Origin: Yinghuangia soli
Lineage (GTDB): Bacteria; Actinomycetota; Actinomycetes; Streptomycetales; Streptomycetaceae
Length of the DNA stretch: 64,000 nucleotides
Assembly: GCF_021502675.1 (NCBI RefSeq)
Contig: NZ_JAKFHA010000023.1
Span: 1-64,000, forward strand
Direction of reading: 5' to 3'
Of the stretch, positions 63,873 to 64,000 are shown piece by piece; the first letter of the stretch is position 1; every line of letters starts with the position of its first letter. Below the pieces are notes generated by a model that did not search any database, was not told where the DNA came from, and was given only the letters and a program-made list of their open reading frames with translations. The translations under genes and the position numbers were made by a program.

Positions 63873-64000
63873 ATGGGCATCACTCAGCCTCTGCACCGCA
63901 TGGCCCAGCAGAACCCCGGCAAGACCGCGCTGGTCGAGGGCGACACGGTCGTCACGTTCGGCGAGTTCCGCGACCGGACCGCGCACTCCGCGGGCGCCCT
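63873..64000 (+). CDS. Acyl-CoA synthetase / AMP-binding protein, N-terminal part
   Basis: ATG 63873 (CAGGGAGAC upstream) opens a frame running off the window. The 42 visible residues (MGITQPLHRMAQQNPGKTAL, then VVTFGEFRDRTAHSAGAL) match the start of long-chain-fatty-acid-CoA ligases and related ANL enzymes, in which the motif TFGEFRDR is typical (TYAEL...R elsewhere). The ATP-binding and catalytic motifs lie outside the window, so the acyl substrate cannot be assigned. Confidence 0.8.
   Translation, partial: MGITQPLHRMAQQNPGKTALVEGDTVVTFGEFRDRTAHSAGA

Overview
This is a high-GC actinobacterial chromosome segment, most likely from a Streptomyces relative (Streptomycetaceae). The evidence is the codon bias, the frequent GTG and TTG starts, and the gene order lysA-hom-thrC-thrB-rho-rpmE-prfA-prmC-tsaC-phosphatase-glyA-wecA-like-atpI...atpC, which is the order familiar from Streptomyces. 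There is no rRNA and no CRISPR array, and a single tRNA gene.

Left end (1-11.77 kb): an integrative conjugative element of the pSAM2/AICE type sits in the 3' end of a tRNA-Arg(CCG) gene (11696-11767, minus strand). It is bounded by 45-bp direct repeats (554-598 and 11694-11738). It carries an RCR-type Rep, an excisionase, a tyrosine integrase, an FtsK/Tra-like motor split over two overlapping ORFs, a DUF2637-like membrane protein, an XRE regulator with a repeated operator-like motif, a Nudix protein (possible Pif-like immunity factor), an HD hydrolase, a C5-cytosine methyltransferase and a row of tiny genes, several with paired CxxC motifs. Left of it lies the end of a second, related element: an integrase C-terminus cut by an IS5-family-like transposase end, followed by its own copy of the att region. 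The two elements are therefore in tandem.

Core region (11.9-42.5 kb): a CheY-like regulator, a KTSC protein, argS, lysA, the threonine genes, rho, rpmE, prfA/prmC, tsaC, a low-molecular-weight phosphatase, glyA, a WecA-like polyprenyl-phosphate transferase and the complete F1Fo ATP synthase set. A Rex-operator-like site lies upstream of the atp genes. A hairpin and a separate promoter lie between atpD and atpC. These are followed by a DUF2550 protein, a PduO-type cobalamin adenosyltransferase, murA (Asp in place of the fosfomycin-target Cys) and a 3-hydroxyacyl-CoA dehydrogenase.

Right part (42.5-64 kb): a STAS protein, an ECF sigma factor with a membrane partner and an upstream secreted-type/Pro-rich companion gene, a MeaA-type B12 mutase, and a large secreted sugar-dehydrogenase-like protein with PKD and LamG domains. 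Next comes a four-gene cluster (51.8-58.9 kb) resembling a reduced type VII secretion locus: a membrane P-loop ATPase with an extracellular Pro-rich tail, a small helical protein, a WXG-motif protein with a long Gly/Pro tail, and a mycosin-like protease. No EccB/C/D/E is in view. After that come PhzF, two frameshifted small genes, an SH3-like membrane protein, NucS, an SCO5389-type protein and the start of an acyl-CoA synthetase. A 162-bp imperfect palindrome lies just before the last gene. The adenosyltransferase and the B12-dependent mutase are functionally linked (the former makes the cofactor of the latter).
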